From the NCBI GenBank assembly GCA_021736785.1, contig JAIPFF010000011.1, positions 1 to 64,000 on the forward strand: a stretch of 64,000 bases of DNA, in the 5' to 3' direction. The stretch comes from Thiohalocapsa sp. Lineage in GTDB: Bacteria; Pseudomonadota; Gammaproteobacteria; Chromatiales; Chromatiaceae. The notes under the pieces were generated by a model. That model was not told where the DNA came from. It ran no database searches and saw nothing but the letters and a program-made list of their open reading frames with translations. Made by a program: the position numbers and the translations under genes. Shown in pieces: positions 8,425-16,478 of this stretch (positions are counted from its first letter, which is position 1; every line of letters starts with the position of its first letter).

Positions 8425-9852
8425 ATGTCCATTGCGATGGCGCAATTCCTCCGTTCGCACGGCCTTGTCCGCAATCCTTTCATCGAAGAGGAGGCGCAGA
8501 ACGACAAGGTTTTCGAGGATCTCGTGAACGAGGCGGGTTACACCTTCAATCATCAGGCTTGGGACAAGTTCTTCGGTGATCCGCCCGGCCGCGGCACCTC
8601 GATGATCTTCGGCGTCAAGGGCAGCGGCAAGTCCGCGCTTCGGCTGGCGCTGGAAAAGAACATCGGGCATTTCAACAGCGGCCATAGCGAGCGGATACTG
8701 TTGCTCAGTTATGACGACTTCAATGGCTTTCTCGAGGCATTCAAGCGCAAGCTGGAACAGGATCGCACCCGCACGTCGGCGGTGACGCTGCAGGACTTCG
8801 CGCTCGCTCAGCATCTCGATGCGATCCTCGTCTGCGGCATGGAATCTCTGCTGTCCGAGCTGAAGGCGGTCGATCTCCCCTTGGACCATCTGGAGGAGTA
8901 TCAGCGTCATGACCTGATGATGCTGATGGCCTTCTATCTGAGCGGACCACCGGATCGCTACAACCGCAGCATCTCGGCGCTGAGCCGCAAACTGCTGCAA
9001 CGCGGCGCGTTCAAGAGGATGGGCCGTGGCCTCGAGGGCTTGCTGGGCGGCCTATTCACGCTCGGACTGGCGCCGATCAGCGCCTCGCTATTTTACCGCG
9101 GCGTCGCTCGCTCGGCGGCGCGCGAGATCGTCGTCAGGGATCGCGACGCGCGCGATATCGAACGGGCGCTGAAGGGCATACCCCGCGGCTATCTCAAGGA
9201 CCAGGACGTCAAGCGCAAGGGCTGGCGGTATGACGATGATGTGCGACGCCTGTTCCTGTCAAAGTTCATCGACTGCGCGCTGGCGCTGGGCTACCGCCAG
9301 ATCGTGGTCGTGATGGACAAGGTCGACGAACCATCGCTGATCAATGGGGATCGGGAGAAGATGGAGGCCTTCGTTTGGCCGCTGTGGAATAACCGCATTC
9401 TGCAGTTGCATCCGAACCTCAGCTTCAAGATGCTGCTTCCGCGCCAGCTCTACGAGTCCGTACGCAAGGCCACATCGGAAAAGGCCAATATCGCGCGCTT
9501 CGACAAGCAGAAGATCATCTATCCGTTCCGCTGGGGCGACAAACAGCTCTTCGACGTGATGTCCGATCGGTTACGGATCTGCCGGGCCGATCCAAGCGAG
9601 CCCTATCCGCTCGACCGGCTGTTCGATAGCTCGATCCAACGCAGCGAGGTGCTCGGGATACTCGACAAGCTGCGGCAGCCGCGATTCGTGCTCAATTATC
9701 TCTACCGCCTGCTTGCCGAGACCTGCGCCCACAGCGATGACATCGGTCAGGGCCCGATTCGTATCCCGCACGAGGTCTTCTACAAGGTCGGCGCAGCCAT
9801 CGGCGAGGACATTCGCCAGTACTATCAGACGCTCGGCGAGAGCCCGGAGTAG
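8425..9852 (+). CDS. Orphan P-loop ATPase, possibly Sll1717-type
   Basis: A 475-residue P-loop NTPase. The Walker A motif GVKGSGKS is at residues 63-70 and a Walker B-like strand ends VVVMDKVDEP near residue 300. The N-terminus (LRSHGLVRNPFIEEEAQNDKVFEDL) resembles AAA-type ATPases of the Orc/STAND kind that sense an input through a C-terminal helical region. A hydrophobic, glycine-rich segment at about residues 205-230 (GLEGLLGGLFTLGLAPISASLFY) is unusual inside an ATPase and could be a membrane hairpin. The layout recalls the 'P-loop ATPase, Sll1717 family', whose members are poorly characterised and often found in accessory regions. I chose ATG 8425; 8437 is also possible. No partner gene is adjacent. 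Confidence 0.7.
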   Translation: MSIAMAQFLRSHGLVRNPFIEEEAQNDKVFEDLVNEAGYTFNHQAWDKFFGDPPGRGTSMIFGVKGSGKSALRLALEKNIGHFNSGHSERILLLSYDDFNGFLEAFKRKLEQDRTRTSAVTLQDFALAQHLDAILVCGMESLLSELKAVDLPLDHLEEYQRHDLMMLMAFYLSGPPDRYNRSISALSRKLLQRGAFKRMGRGLEGLLGGLFTLGLAPISASLFYRGVARSAAREIVVRDRDARDIERALKGIPRGYLKDQDVKRKGWRYDDDVRRLFLSKFIDCALALGYRQIVVVMDKVDEPSLINGDREKMEAFVWPLWNNRILQLHPNLSFKMLLPRQLYESVRKATSEKANIARFDKQKIIYPFRWGDKQLFDVMSDRLRICRADPSEPYPLDRLFDSSIQRSEVLGILDKLRQPRFVLNYLYRLLAETCAHSDDIGQGPIRIPHEVFYKVGAAIGEDIRQYYQTLGESPE

Positions 9853-9863
9853 CTGTCGGTTGA

Positions 9864-9886
9864 CGCCCCCCCGGACACGGGGGGCG
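9864..9886 (+). terminator. GC-rich hairpin after the P-loop ATPase
   Basis: Perfect 8-bp stem CGCCCCCC / GGGGGGCG with a 7-base loop, 11 bases after the ATPase stop codon. There is no T run, so it may act as an mRNA-stabilising or weak terminator structure. Confidence 0.45.
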
Positions 9887-10055
9887 AACGGATCTACCTG
9901 AACCTGAAGGATGCGCGCTGCGCGGCTCCATCGTCGGGGGTGAGCAGGATCTTGCGGCAGGTCCCGAGCCACGGCATGCGGACGGACCGGACACGGCATC
10001 GCCAGCGCCCGCGGCCGCGCAAACTGCAGCGCCGACGGCGCCGGTCGGCGTTCGG

Positions 10056-10856
10056 TCAGTCGGCCTCGATCAGCTCGCGGTAGGCGTACCAGCTGCCGAA
10101 GCCGAGCAGCGGAAAGATCAGCACCATACCCACGAAGGCGGTCAGCACGCCGAGGAGCATCAGACCCACGACGACGCCGGCCCAGGCGAGCATCGGCCGC
10201 GGATTCGCGATGACCGCCCGCCAGCTCGCCTGCGCCGCGGCGATGGGACCCGCATCCCGATCGACGATCAGCGGCACCGCGACGACACTGGTCGCAAACA
10301 CCGCCGCCGCGAGCAGCGCCCCGCTGCCGATCAAAAACAGCGTCATCAGCGGGTCGAGCCCGCCGCCGAGCGCGGTCACGTATCCCGCCGACGTGGGCGC
10401 CAGCGCCGTGATCTTGATGGCGAACAGCACGGCGGTCGCCATCATCCAGGTGGCGACGACAAAGACCAGGAACAGCCCGAATAACCCCAGGCTGGAGCGG
10501 CGCTGGCCGTCCAGCGCAAAGCTCTTGGCGATGCCGCCGGCATCCCCGGCCAAGTGGCGGCGCGCCGTCACATACAGGCCCGCGGCGAGGAAAGGGCCGA
10601 GCATCAGCAGGGCGATGACGAACTTCACCGTGAGCCCCGGCATCGCGCGGCCGAGCAGCAAGACGCCGACGCCGATGGCCGCGCAGAGCCCGCCATAGAA
10701 GAGGCTGACGCCGGGCGCGCGCAGCGTCGCGGACCAGCTCTCGCGCAGCCAGCGACCGGCGGCACCCGGCGCCACCTGTCGAATGGTCAGCGCGTGCGCA
10801 TCGACGCTGTCGCGATGTTCGTCAAGTTCGGCGACATGGTTCCTATTGGTAGTCAT
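10056..10856 (-). CDS. DUF2189 integral membrane protein
   Basis: A 266-residue membrane protein matching DUF2189. After a soluble N-terminus of about 45 residues (with the family-typical IRQVAPGAAGRWLRESW), five to six hydrophobic segments follow, including LFYGGLCAAIGVGVLLLG, FVIALLMLGPFLAAGLYV, GLFGLFLVFVVATWMMA, LFLIGSGALLAAAVFATSVV and MLAWAGVVVGLMLLGVLTAFVG. The end LGFGSWYAYRELIEAD is characteristic. The function is unknown; in other bacteria the family is sometimes near cytochrome oxidase genes, which are not seen here. It is transcribed toward the ATPase and seems monocistronic. Confidence 0.85.
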   Translation of the reverse strand: MTTNRNHVAELDEHRDSVDAHALTIRQVAPGAAGRWLRESWSATLRAPGVSLFYGGLCAAIGVGVLLLGRAMPGLTVKFVIALLMLGPFLAAGLYVTARRHLAGDAGGIAKSFALDGQRRSSLGLFGLFLVFVVATWMMATAVLFAIKITALAPTSAGYVTALGGGLDPLMTLFLIGSGALLAAAVFATSVVAVPLIVDRDAGPIAAAQASWRAVIANPRPMLAWAGVVVGLMLLGVLTAFVGMVLIFPLLGFGSWYAYRELIEAD

Positions 10857-11203
10857 CTTCTGAAATCTCTCTGTTGAGTGCGGGCCGCCTCGAGCTCGGC
10901 GCGGTGCAGGAACCGCGCCGGATGTTGGGGCTTATCCCCGGACTTCAGGCAGCGCCATAACGGATAACCCGCATTCTTCCACCAATCCGTCGCAGCTCAA
11001 TCAGAATTTCATGAAATAATGATCGAGTCCTGTCGCAACCCGCCGCTCGGAGGCAGTGGCCAGATCTGCAGTTTCGCCATGCATTGGTCCGTAGGCCGCT
11101 TGTCCGTCGACCAACCCCGCCGCCGGTCACCTTTTGTTTCCGGGATTCGCAGAACACGGTTCGCTGCCCGCGTGACCGGGGCAAGCGCACGCAAAGGAAA
11201 AGG
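10857..11203. other. Intergenic stretch, nothing recognised
   Basis: No coding region or structured element can be supported between the DUF2189 gene start and the end of the VOC gene. Both neighbours are on the minus strand, so the promoter of the DUF2189 gene should lie here. Confidence 0.5.
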
Positions 11204-11641
11204 CTATCCCGCAAACAGGGCCCGAAACGCCGCGACCATCTCGTCCTCCGGGACATCGCGAACACGTGTGGCGATGATCCAATGGTGACCGAAGGGGTCG
11301 CGCACGCGCCCGGCTCGATCGCCGTAGAACTGGTCGGCAAGCGGGTACACCGCCTGCGCACCGGCACTGAGCGCGCGCTCGAAGATGACGTCTGCATCGG
11401 CGACATGGACGTCCAGCACAACGGAAGTTCCTTTCAGCGTCCGAGGACTCGCCGAGCCGATGTCGGGCATCTCGTCCGCGAGCATCAAGCGGGTGCCTTC
11501 GATCTCGATCTCGGCGTTCATGCAGGTGCCGTCCGGTGCCACCAACCGGGCTCGGACTTCCTTCGCACCGAAGACGCGTTCGTACCAGGCGATGGCCTCG
11601 CCCGTGTTGGTGACCTGCAGGTAGGGAGTGATGCCTTTCAT
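11204..11641 (-). CDS. VOC-family (PhnB/glyoxalase-like) protein
   Basis: A 145-residue protein of the vicinal oxygen chelate superfamily, PhnB type: N-terminal ITPYLQVTNTGEAIAWYERVFGAKE, central MNAEIEIEGTRLMLADE, and C-terminal RDPFGHHWIIATRVRDVPEDEM. These are the two paired beta-alpha-beta-beta-beta units of the fold. Members are glyoxalases, bleomycin-resistance proteins or dioxygenases; this subgroup has no settled reaction. Metal ligands cannot be assigned with certainty. It stands alone on the minus strand. Confidence 0.85.
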   Translation of the reverse strand: MKGITPYLQVTNTGEAIAWYERVFGAKEVRARLVAPDGTCMNAEIEIEGTRLMLADEMPDIGSASPRTLKGTSVVLDVHVADADVIFERALSAGAQAVYPLADQFYGDRAGRVRDPFGHHWIIATRVRDVPEDEMVAAFRALFAG

Positions 11642-11877
11642 CGACTTTGCTCCTGTGGCGGTTTCGCGCGATGGCTACTCCTCTGCCCCGAGCACGGCAC
11701 TCGGCGCGGCGGAGCATGTCCCGGAGCCGCCGGCCGGCCGATGCAGGCCCCATCGGCACGTTGTCCGCCCCGGCGGGTCACCCCGGAGACGCCGACCGAC
11801 GACGTGGCTCGCGAACATCACGCTGGCCATCAACACAGGCCTGATCTCCCCGGTTGCCGGGCCGGCGGGGGACGCAA

Positions 11878-13335
11878 TCAGGTCCGCCGGTATGCCGGGA
11901 CACGGTCATGGGCGCTCACGGGAACGCTCTCCCGAGCCTCGACGCGCGCGTCGTACGCCCGCGGCGCCCTGACCCCCAGCATCAGCAGCGCGGCAGCCAG
12001 GCAGAGCAGACCGGCGACGAAGAACGCGGTGCCGTATTCTCCGAGCTGAAAACTGCGGGTCGCGACGGTTCCCGCGGCGTCCAGCACCTGGTAGTCCACA
12101 TCTCCGGCGGCCTTCATCAAGCCGGCAGCCAGGAACGGGCCGAGCAGCCCGCCGGTGCCGTACGCGGTAAACAGGAAGCCGTAGTTCACGCCAATGTGCC
12201 GGGTACCGTAGTAGTCCGCCGCGATGGCCGGATAGAGGGCGAGGTAGCCGCCGAAACAGAGCGCAACCAGGGAGACGCCCAGCAGGTACAGGGGATAAGC
12301 GCGCATCCAGTCGAGTCCGAGCAGGACCAGGCCGCAGATGACGAACATCAGGATCAAGGTCTGCCTGCGACCGAGGGTGTCGGACACCTTGCCCCAAAGG
12401 ATGCGGCCGGCAGCGTTGAACAAAGCAAGCACCGCCACCGCCGTGGCGGCGGCGGAAGAGATGGCAGCGAAGCGCTCGTGGGACACCGGACCCTCCGCGG
12501 CCGCACCGAGGCTGAAGGTCTCCCAGATTGGCGCGGCCTTCATGATCACCATGAGCCCGGCAGTGCTGCCCGCGAGATAGGTCGCCCACAGCAGCCAGAA
12601 CGCGGGCGTGCGCAGCATCTCGCCGGGCGCGAAATCGAAGCGGGCCGGCGCCGCGCCTGCCGCCATCGCGGGTGGGGTCCAGCCGGCCGGGCAGTAGCCG
12701 GGCGGCGGGTTGCGCAGGAGTTGGGCGCCCAGCACCACCGCAGTCAGGAAGATGACGCCGAGCACGGCGAAGCTGTCGAGCACGCCGGTGTGCGGCAACG
12801 GGAATAGCGCCACCCCGAAGAGCTCGTAGTCGCCGCCGGCAATCAGCGCACGGGCCAACGGGGCGAAGAAGAAGGCGCCGGCGCCGAAGCCCGCCACCGC
12901 AAGGCCGGTAATGAGCCCGCGCTTGTCCGGGAACCACTTGACGCAGGTGGCGATGGGGCAGACGTACGCCATGCCGATGCCGATGCCGCCGAGCACCGCA
13001 TAGGTGCCCACCAGCCATGCGAGCGCGACGCCTTCGGAGAACTTGCCGGTCAGTCCGGCAAGGATGAGCCCAAGGCCCAGGATCAGCCCCCCGAAGGTGC
13101 CCACCCAGCGCGGCCCGAGCCGGTCTTGAATGCGCCCGCCCAGGATCACCGCGAGGGCGAATACCGCAATCACGATCTGGGCCGGCAGCGTCACCTGCGT
13201 CTCGGACCAGCCCGGAAAGACGGCGCGAAGCGGCGTCTGAAAAACGCTCCAAATGTAGACGGCGCCGAGGCTTACCTGAATGATCAGGGCCCCGGCGACG
13301 ACCGTCCAGCGGTTACCGACTCGATTGATCGACAT
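11878..13335 (-). CDS. MFS transporter, oxalate/formate antiporter (OFA) type
   Basis: A 485-residue major facilitator with twelve predicted membrane helices. The N-terminus MSINRVGNRWTVVAGALIIQVSLGAVYIWSVF, the loop GRIQDRLGPRWVG (MFS signature between helices 2 and 3) and YVCPIATCVKWFPDKRGLITGLAVAGFG are typical of OFA antiporters and the related monocarboxylate permeases. Substrate is likely a small organic anion, but this is inferred. The ATG at 13335 follows an AGGGA ribosome-binding sequence; the frame remains open upstream across the jet region, but that extension is antisense to jetA and not credible. A small reading frame overlaps its start. Confidence 0.9.
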   Translation of the reverse strand: MSINRVGNRWTVVAGALIIQVSLGAVYIWSVFQTPLRAVFPGWSETQVTLPAQIVIAVFALAVILGGRIQDRLGPRWVGTFGGLILGLGLILAGLTGKFSEGVALAWLVGTYAVLGGIGIGMAYVCPIATCVKWFPDKRGLITGLAVAGFGAGAFFFAPLARALIAGGDYELFGVALFPLPHTGVLDSFAVLGVIFLTAVVLGAQLLRNPPPGYCPAGWTPPAMAAGAAPARFDFAPGEMLRTPAFWLLWATYLAGSTAGLMVIMKAAPIWETFSLGAAAEGPVSHERFAAISSAAATAVAVLALFNAAGRILWGKVSDTLGRRQTLILMFVICGLVLLGLDWMRAYPLYLLGVSLVALCFGGYLALYPAIAADYYGTRHIGVNYGFLFTAYGTGGLLGPFLAAGLMKAAGDVDYQVLDAAGTVATRSFQLGEYGTAFFVAGLLCLAAALLMLGVRAPRAYDARVEARESVPVSAHDRVPAYRRT

Positions 13336-13582
13336 AATGGATCCCTGCGCCTTGTGAAACTGCTCCAATGCGACGGCTTCGGTCGTCGTCCGGCTCCGGG
13401 AAGGGCACGTCGGGCAGACGATTGGAGTCGTCGGCCCCGCCGTCCGAGCGGCGGCACTCGATGATCTGCCGGCCCGTGCACGGCAGGTCGGGCACCGCGA
13501 ATGCCGCCGGCTCTCGATCTCGCGTGGGTGTTGGTGCGACCATGGTACTCGCAGAACGCACCGCTCGATCCGGCGAAGCCAT
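13313..13582 (-). CDS. Possible small protein overlapping the transporter start
   Basis: An 89-residue reading frame whose central part (VPDLPCTGRQIIECRRSDGGADDSN) uses GC-rich third positions like real genes of this window, and which ends 23 bases inside the OFA transporter gene, an arrangement compatible with translational coupling. No family is recognised. It has two or three Cys and an acidic, Pro-rich C-terminal half. It could equally be a chance frame. Confidence 0.3.
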   Translation of the reverse strand: MASPDRAVRSASTMVAPTPTRDREPAAFAVPDLPCTGRQIIECRRSDGGADDSNRLPDVPFPEPDDDRSRRIGAVSQGAGIHYVDQSSR

Positions 13583-14004
13583 GAAAACGCCAACCTGACC
13601 CTAAGGATTTTCCGAAGCTTGTCGGTACCCCCGCGGAGTGTTCGCTGCAGCACACGCATGTCGGCGGCGACCGCGATGCGTGCTCGATCCGGGGCGATCC
13701 TCAGCCGTCGCCCCTCAGCCGTCGAGGCGGCCCGCGAGTCGTTTCGGAAATCACCCCGCACGTCATCCCGCAAGCCACTCCGCAAGTCGCAGTCCCGCTC
13801 GGCGCGATCGCGACGCAGGCGTCCGGCCGGATGTCGGATTGCGGTCGCTGCCGGTGCGGGCTGCCGCGAGCATGTGCCGGATTGCATGGCGGCATCGGCC
13901 AAGCCACGTCCCGCCACCGCGGACGCCGCCGCGACACGGGCCGCGCGCGAATATCGCTTCCCGCTTCGGTAACATGGCCATTTGCGCCCCTTGAGGAGCG
14001 AGCC
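13336..14004. other. Divergent intergenic region between transporter and jetA
   Basis: Apart from the possible small gene at its left side, no coding region is supported. Promoters of the minus-strand transporter unit and of the plus-strand Wadjet operon should both lie here. Bases 13700-13960 are very GC-rich with repeated CGCAAG / CCGC words but no clear element. Confidence 0.5.
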
Positions 14005-15477
14005 ATGGACCATGCCACCCTCGACAGCCTGCGCGAGCGCCATCCGGCCTGGCGGCTGCTGGCCTCGCCGCACGCCGCGCTGGCGGCGAGCTTTCTGCAC
14101 CGGGTTTTCGTTGCCCCCAATGTGCGGCTGATGAGCGAGGCGGATCTCGCCGAGGCGCTGGAGGATGCGCTCTACACCCTGCGCGAGCAGCTCGGCGCCG
14201 AGGCCTATCCCAAGCGCGCGCAGGAGTACCTCAACGACTGGTCGTCGCCCGACAAGGGCTGGCTGCGCAAGTTCTACAAGCCGGGCACGGACGAGGCCCA
14301 GTTCGACCTTACCCCGGCCACCGAGAAGGCCATCGCCTGGCTGGTGTCGCTGACCGAGCGGCCCTTCGTCGGCACCGAATCGCGCCTGCTGACGCTGTTC
14401 GCTTTGCTGGAGCAGATCGGCGCCGGCACCGAGGCCGATCCCGCCAGGCGTTTGGAGGATCTGCGCAAAAAGCGCGACGCGCTCGACGCGGAGATCGCCC
14501 GGGTCGAAGCGGGCGACGTCCCGCTGCTGGACGACACCGCGATCAAGGACCGCTTCCTGCAATTCCAGCAACTGGCCCGCGAGCTTCTGGCCGACTTCCG
14601 CGAGGTGGAGCACAACTTCCGCAGCCTCGACCGCAAGGTGCGCGAGAAAATCGCGCTGTGGGAGGGGGCCAAAGGCGCCCTGCTCGACGAGATCATGGGC
14701 GAGCACGACGCCATCGGCGACTCGGATCAAGGGCGCAGCTTCCGCGCGTTCTGGGACTTCCTGATGTCCAGCCGCAGGCAGGAGGAGCTCTCCGAGCGGC
14801 TCGAGCAAATCCTCGCGCTGCCCGCCATCGCGGCGCTCGCCCCCGATCCGCGCACCCGCCGCGTGCATTACGACTGGCTGGAAGCCGGCGAGCACACGCA
14901 GCGCACCGTCGCGCAGCTCTCCCAGCAACTCAGGCGCTTCCTGGACGACCGGGCCTTTCTGGAGAACCGCCGCATCCTGGAGCTGCTGCACGGCATCGAA
15001 AGCAAGGCGCTGGCGCTGCGCGACGGCCCGCCGGCGGGGACCGTGACCGCGATCGATGGGATGGGCGCGGACATCCGCTTGCCGCTGGAGCGTCCGCTTT
15101 ACTCGCCGCGCGTGAAATCGCGCCTGGCCGAGCTCGTGCTCGATGCGTCCGACGCGGACATCGACACCGCACGGCTGTTCGATCAAGTCGTCGTCGACAA
15201 GGCGCGCCTGCGCGCCAGCGTACAGCGGGCCCTGCGCCGCCGGCCCCAGATCACGCTGCGGGAGTTGCTGGACACCGAGCCCCTGCAACAGGGCCTGGCC
15301 GAGCTGGTGGCCTATCTGGAGTTGGCACACGCGGAAGATGCCGGCGGTTCCGCGGACGGCCTGCGGGCCGTCGTCGATGAATCCGTTGAAGAGCCGATCC
15401 GCTGGCAGGCGCGCGACACGGACGGCGCGCCGGTGATGCGCGAGGCCCGCTTGCCGCGGGTGATCTTCACGCGCTGA
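14005..15477 (+). CDS. jetA: Wadjet subunit JetA (DUF3375, MksF/MukF-like kleisin)
   Basis: A 490-residue DUF3375 protein, the kleisin-type subunit of type I Wadjet, an SMC-like complex that recognises small circular DNA and has it cleaved. The N-terminus (LRERHPAWRLLASPHAALAASFL..VF) and the helical centre with EVEHNFRSLDRKVREKIALWEGAKG...GRSFRAFWDFLMS are characteristic. The C-terminal segment LRRRPQITLRELLDTEPLQQGLAELVAYLELA is winged-helix-like. The ATG at 14005 has the RBS TGAGGAG. It is the first gene of jetABCD, with 311 bases separating it from jetB, wider than usual. Confidence 0.92.
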   Translation: MDHATLDSLRERHPAWRLLASPHAALAASFLHRVFVAPNVRLMSEADLAEALEDALYTLREQLGAEAYPKRAQEYLNDWSSPDKGWLRKFYKPGTDEAQFDLTPATEKAIAWLVSLTERPFVGTESRLLTLFALLEQIGAGTEADPARRLEDLRKKRDALDAEIARVEAGDVPLLDDTAIKDRFLQFQQLARELLADFREVEHNFRSLDRKVREKIALWEGAKGALLDEIMGEHDAIGDSDQGRSFRAFWDFLMSSRRQEELSERLEQILALPAIAALAPDPRTRRVHYDWLEAGEHTQRTVAQLSQQLRRFLDDRAFLENRRILELLHGIESKALALRDGPPAGTVTAIDGMGADIRLPLERPLYSPRVKSRLAELVLDASDADIDTARLFDQVVVDKARLRASVQRALRRRPQITLRELLDTEPLQQGLAELVAYLELAHAEDAGGSADGLRAVVDESVEEPIRWQARDTDGAPVMREARLPRVIFTR

Positions 15478-15788
15478 GATTCGGCGTATTCACGAGCAGG
15501 CACCGAGGGCGCCTCGGCGTGCGGACCCCCGGCAACAGACGTCCATCCAGAACTCGTTCCCAAGCTCCGCTTGGGAACGCGGCCCGCAAAGCTCTGCTTT
15601 GCGTCCGGAGCACGGGAAGCGGCGCTACCGGCACCGAGCACCCGCGCGGAGCCCATGCACCAGCAGGGCTGCCGGCCGACCACAGGCACCTCGGCGTCCT
15701 TGCCGTCCTTGCCGTCCTTGAAGACTCACGAAATGAGCCCCCAAAGGGCGCACTATCCGAGACCGTAACCCGACGACCCTAACCCACG
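15478..15788. other. Spacer between jetA and jetB with hairpins and 9-bp repeats
   Basis: No gene is supported. The spacer has two adjacent perfect hairpins (annotated separately) and, at about 15692-15718, three copies of a 9-base unit of the type GTCCTTGCC. Such a gap inside an otherwise tightly packed defence operon suggests insertion of a repeat element or an internal promoter for jetBCD. Confidence 0.6.
15555..15603. repeat. Twin REP-like hairpins between jetA and jetB
   Basis: Hairpin one is an 11-bp perfect stem CGTTCCCAAGC / GCTTGGGAACG with loop TCC (15555-15579). Hairpin two is an 8-bp stem CGCAAAGC / GCTTTGCG with loop TCT (15585-15603). Both share the core AAGCTCnGCTT. They look like a dispersed intergenic repeat of the REP/MITE kind. 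Confidence 0.7.
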
Positions 15789-16478
15789 ATGAACCACACC
15801 GACCAAGTCACCGCCCCCGTCGACACGCCTCAAGGCGCTCCTTCGGTGCCGGAGCTGTCTCAGTTGCTGGTGCACCTGCTCAAGGGCGTGCTCTACCGCG
15901 AGGACGACGAGCGCCTGTGGGCAAGCCTGCTGCGGCTGCAGGCGCGGGTCCGGGAGCAGGCCGCGGTGTTGCTGCTGGACCTGGTGCTGGACGAGGCCGA
16001 AGGCTTCGCGTTCCTGAAGAGCCGCCCGGATCCGGACGACGCCGAGGGCGCACCGCGCCTGCCTCGGCTCGTCGCGCGCCGGCCGCTGTCCTATCCGGTC
16101 AGCCTGATGCTGGCCCTGCTGCGCAAGCGCCTGGCGGAGTTCGACGCCGGCGGCGGCGACACCCGGCTGGTGCTCTCCCGCGAGGAGATCGCGGAGCTGA
16201 TGCGGGTATTCCTGCCCGACGGCACCAACGAGGCCCGGCTCGTGGACCAGGTGGACGCGACGATCTCCAAGGTGGTCGAGCTGGGCTTTCTGCGCCGGCT
16301 CAAGCCCGCCGCGGGCAGCGGCCGGCAGACGCGGCAGGACCGCGGCCACTACGAGGTGCGCCGCATCCTCAAGGCCTTCGTCGACGCCCAGTGGCTGGCT
16401 GAGCTCGACGCGCGGCTGGAGACTTACCGAATGGCGCTCTCCGGAGCGCCGCAGACCAAGGAGGACCCGGATGCTTGA
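15789..16478 (+). CDS. jetB: Wadjet subunit JetB (DUF4194, MksE/MukE-like)
   Basis: A 229-residue DUF4194 protein, the KITE-type winged-helix subunit that bridges JetA and JetC in the Wadjet complex. Visible features are an N-terminal helix region ([31 protein letters not shown]), the [17 protein letters not shown] helix, and [14 protein letters not shown]...[18 protein letters not shown], followed by [19 protein letters not shown]. No good ribosome-binding sequence precedes the ATG. Its end overlaps the jetC start by 8 bases, which indicates translational coupling. Confidence 0.92.
   Translation: MNHTDQVTAPVDTPQGAPSVPELSQLLVHLLKGVLYREDDERLWASLLRLQARVREQAAVLLLDLVLDEAEGFAFLKSRPDPDDAEGAPRLPRLVARRPLSYPVSLMLALLRKRLAEFDAGGGDTRLVLSREEIAELMRVFLPDGTNEARLVDQVDATISKVVELGFLRRLKPAAGSGRQTRQDRGHYEVRRILKAFVDAQWLAELDARLETYRMALSGAPQTKEDPDA

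Noticed and set aside
11878-15330. A single 1150-codon minus-strand frame covering the transporter and continuing across jetA
   Set aside because: Only the first 485 codons from 13335 match a family; the rest is antisense to jetA and lacks any domain.
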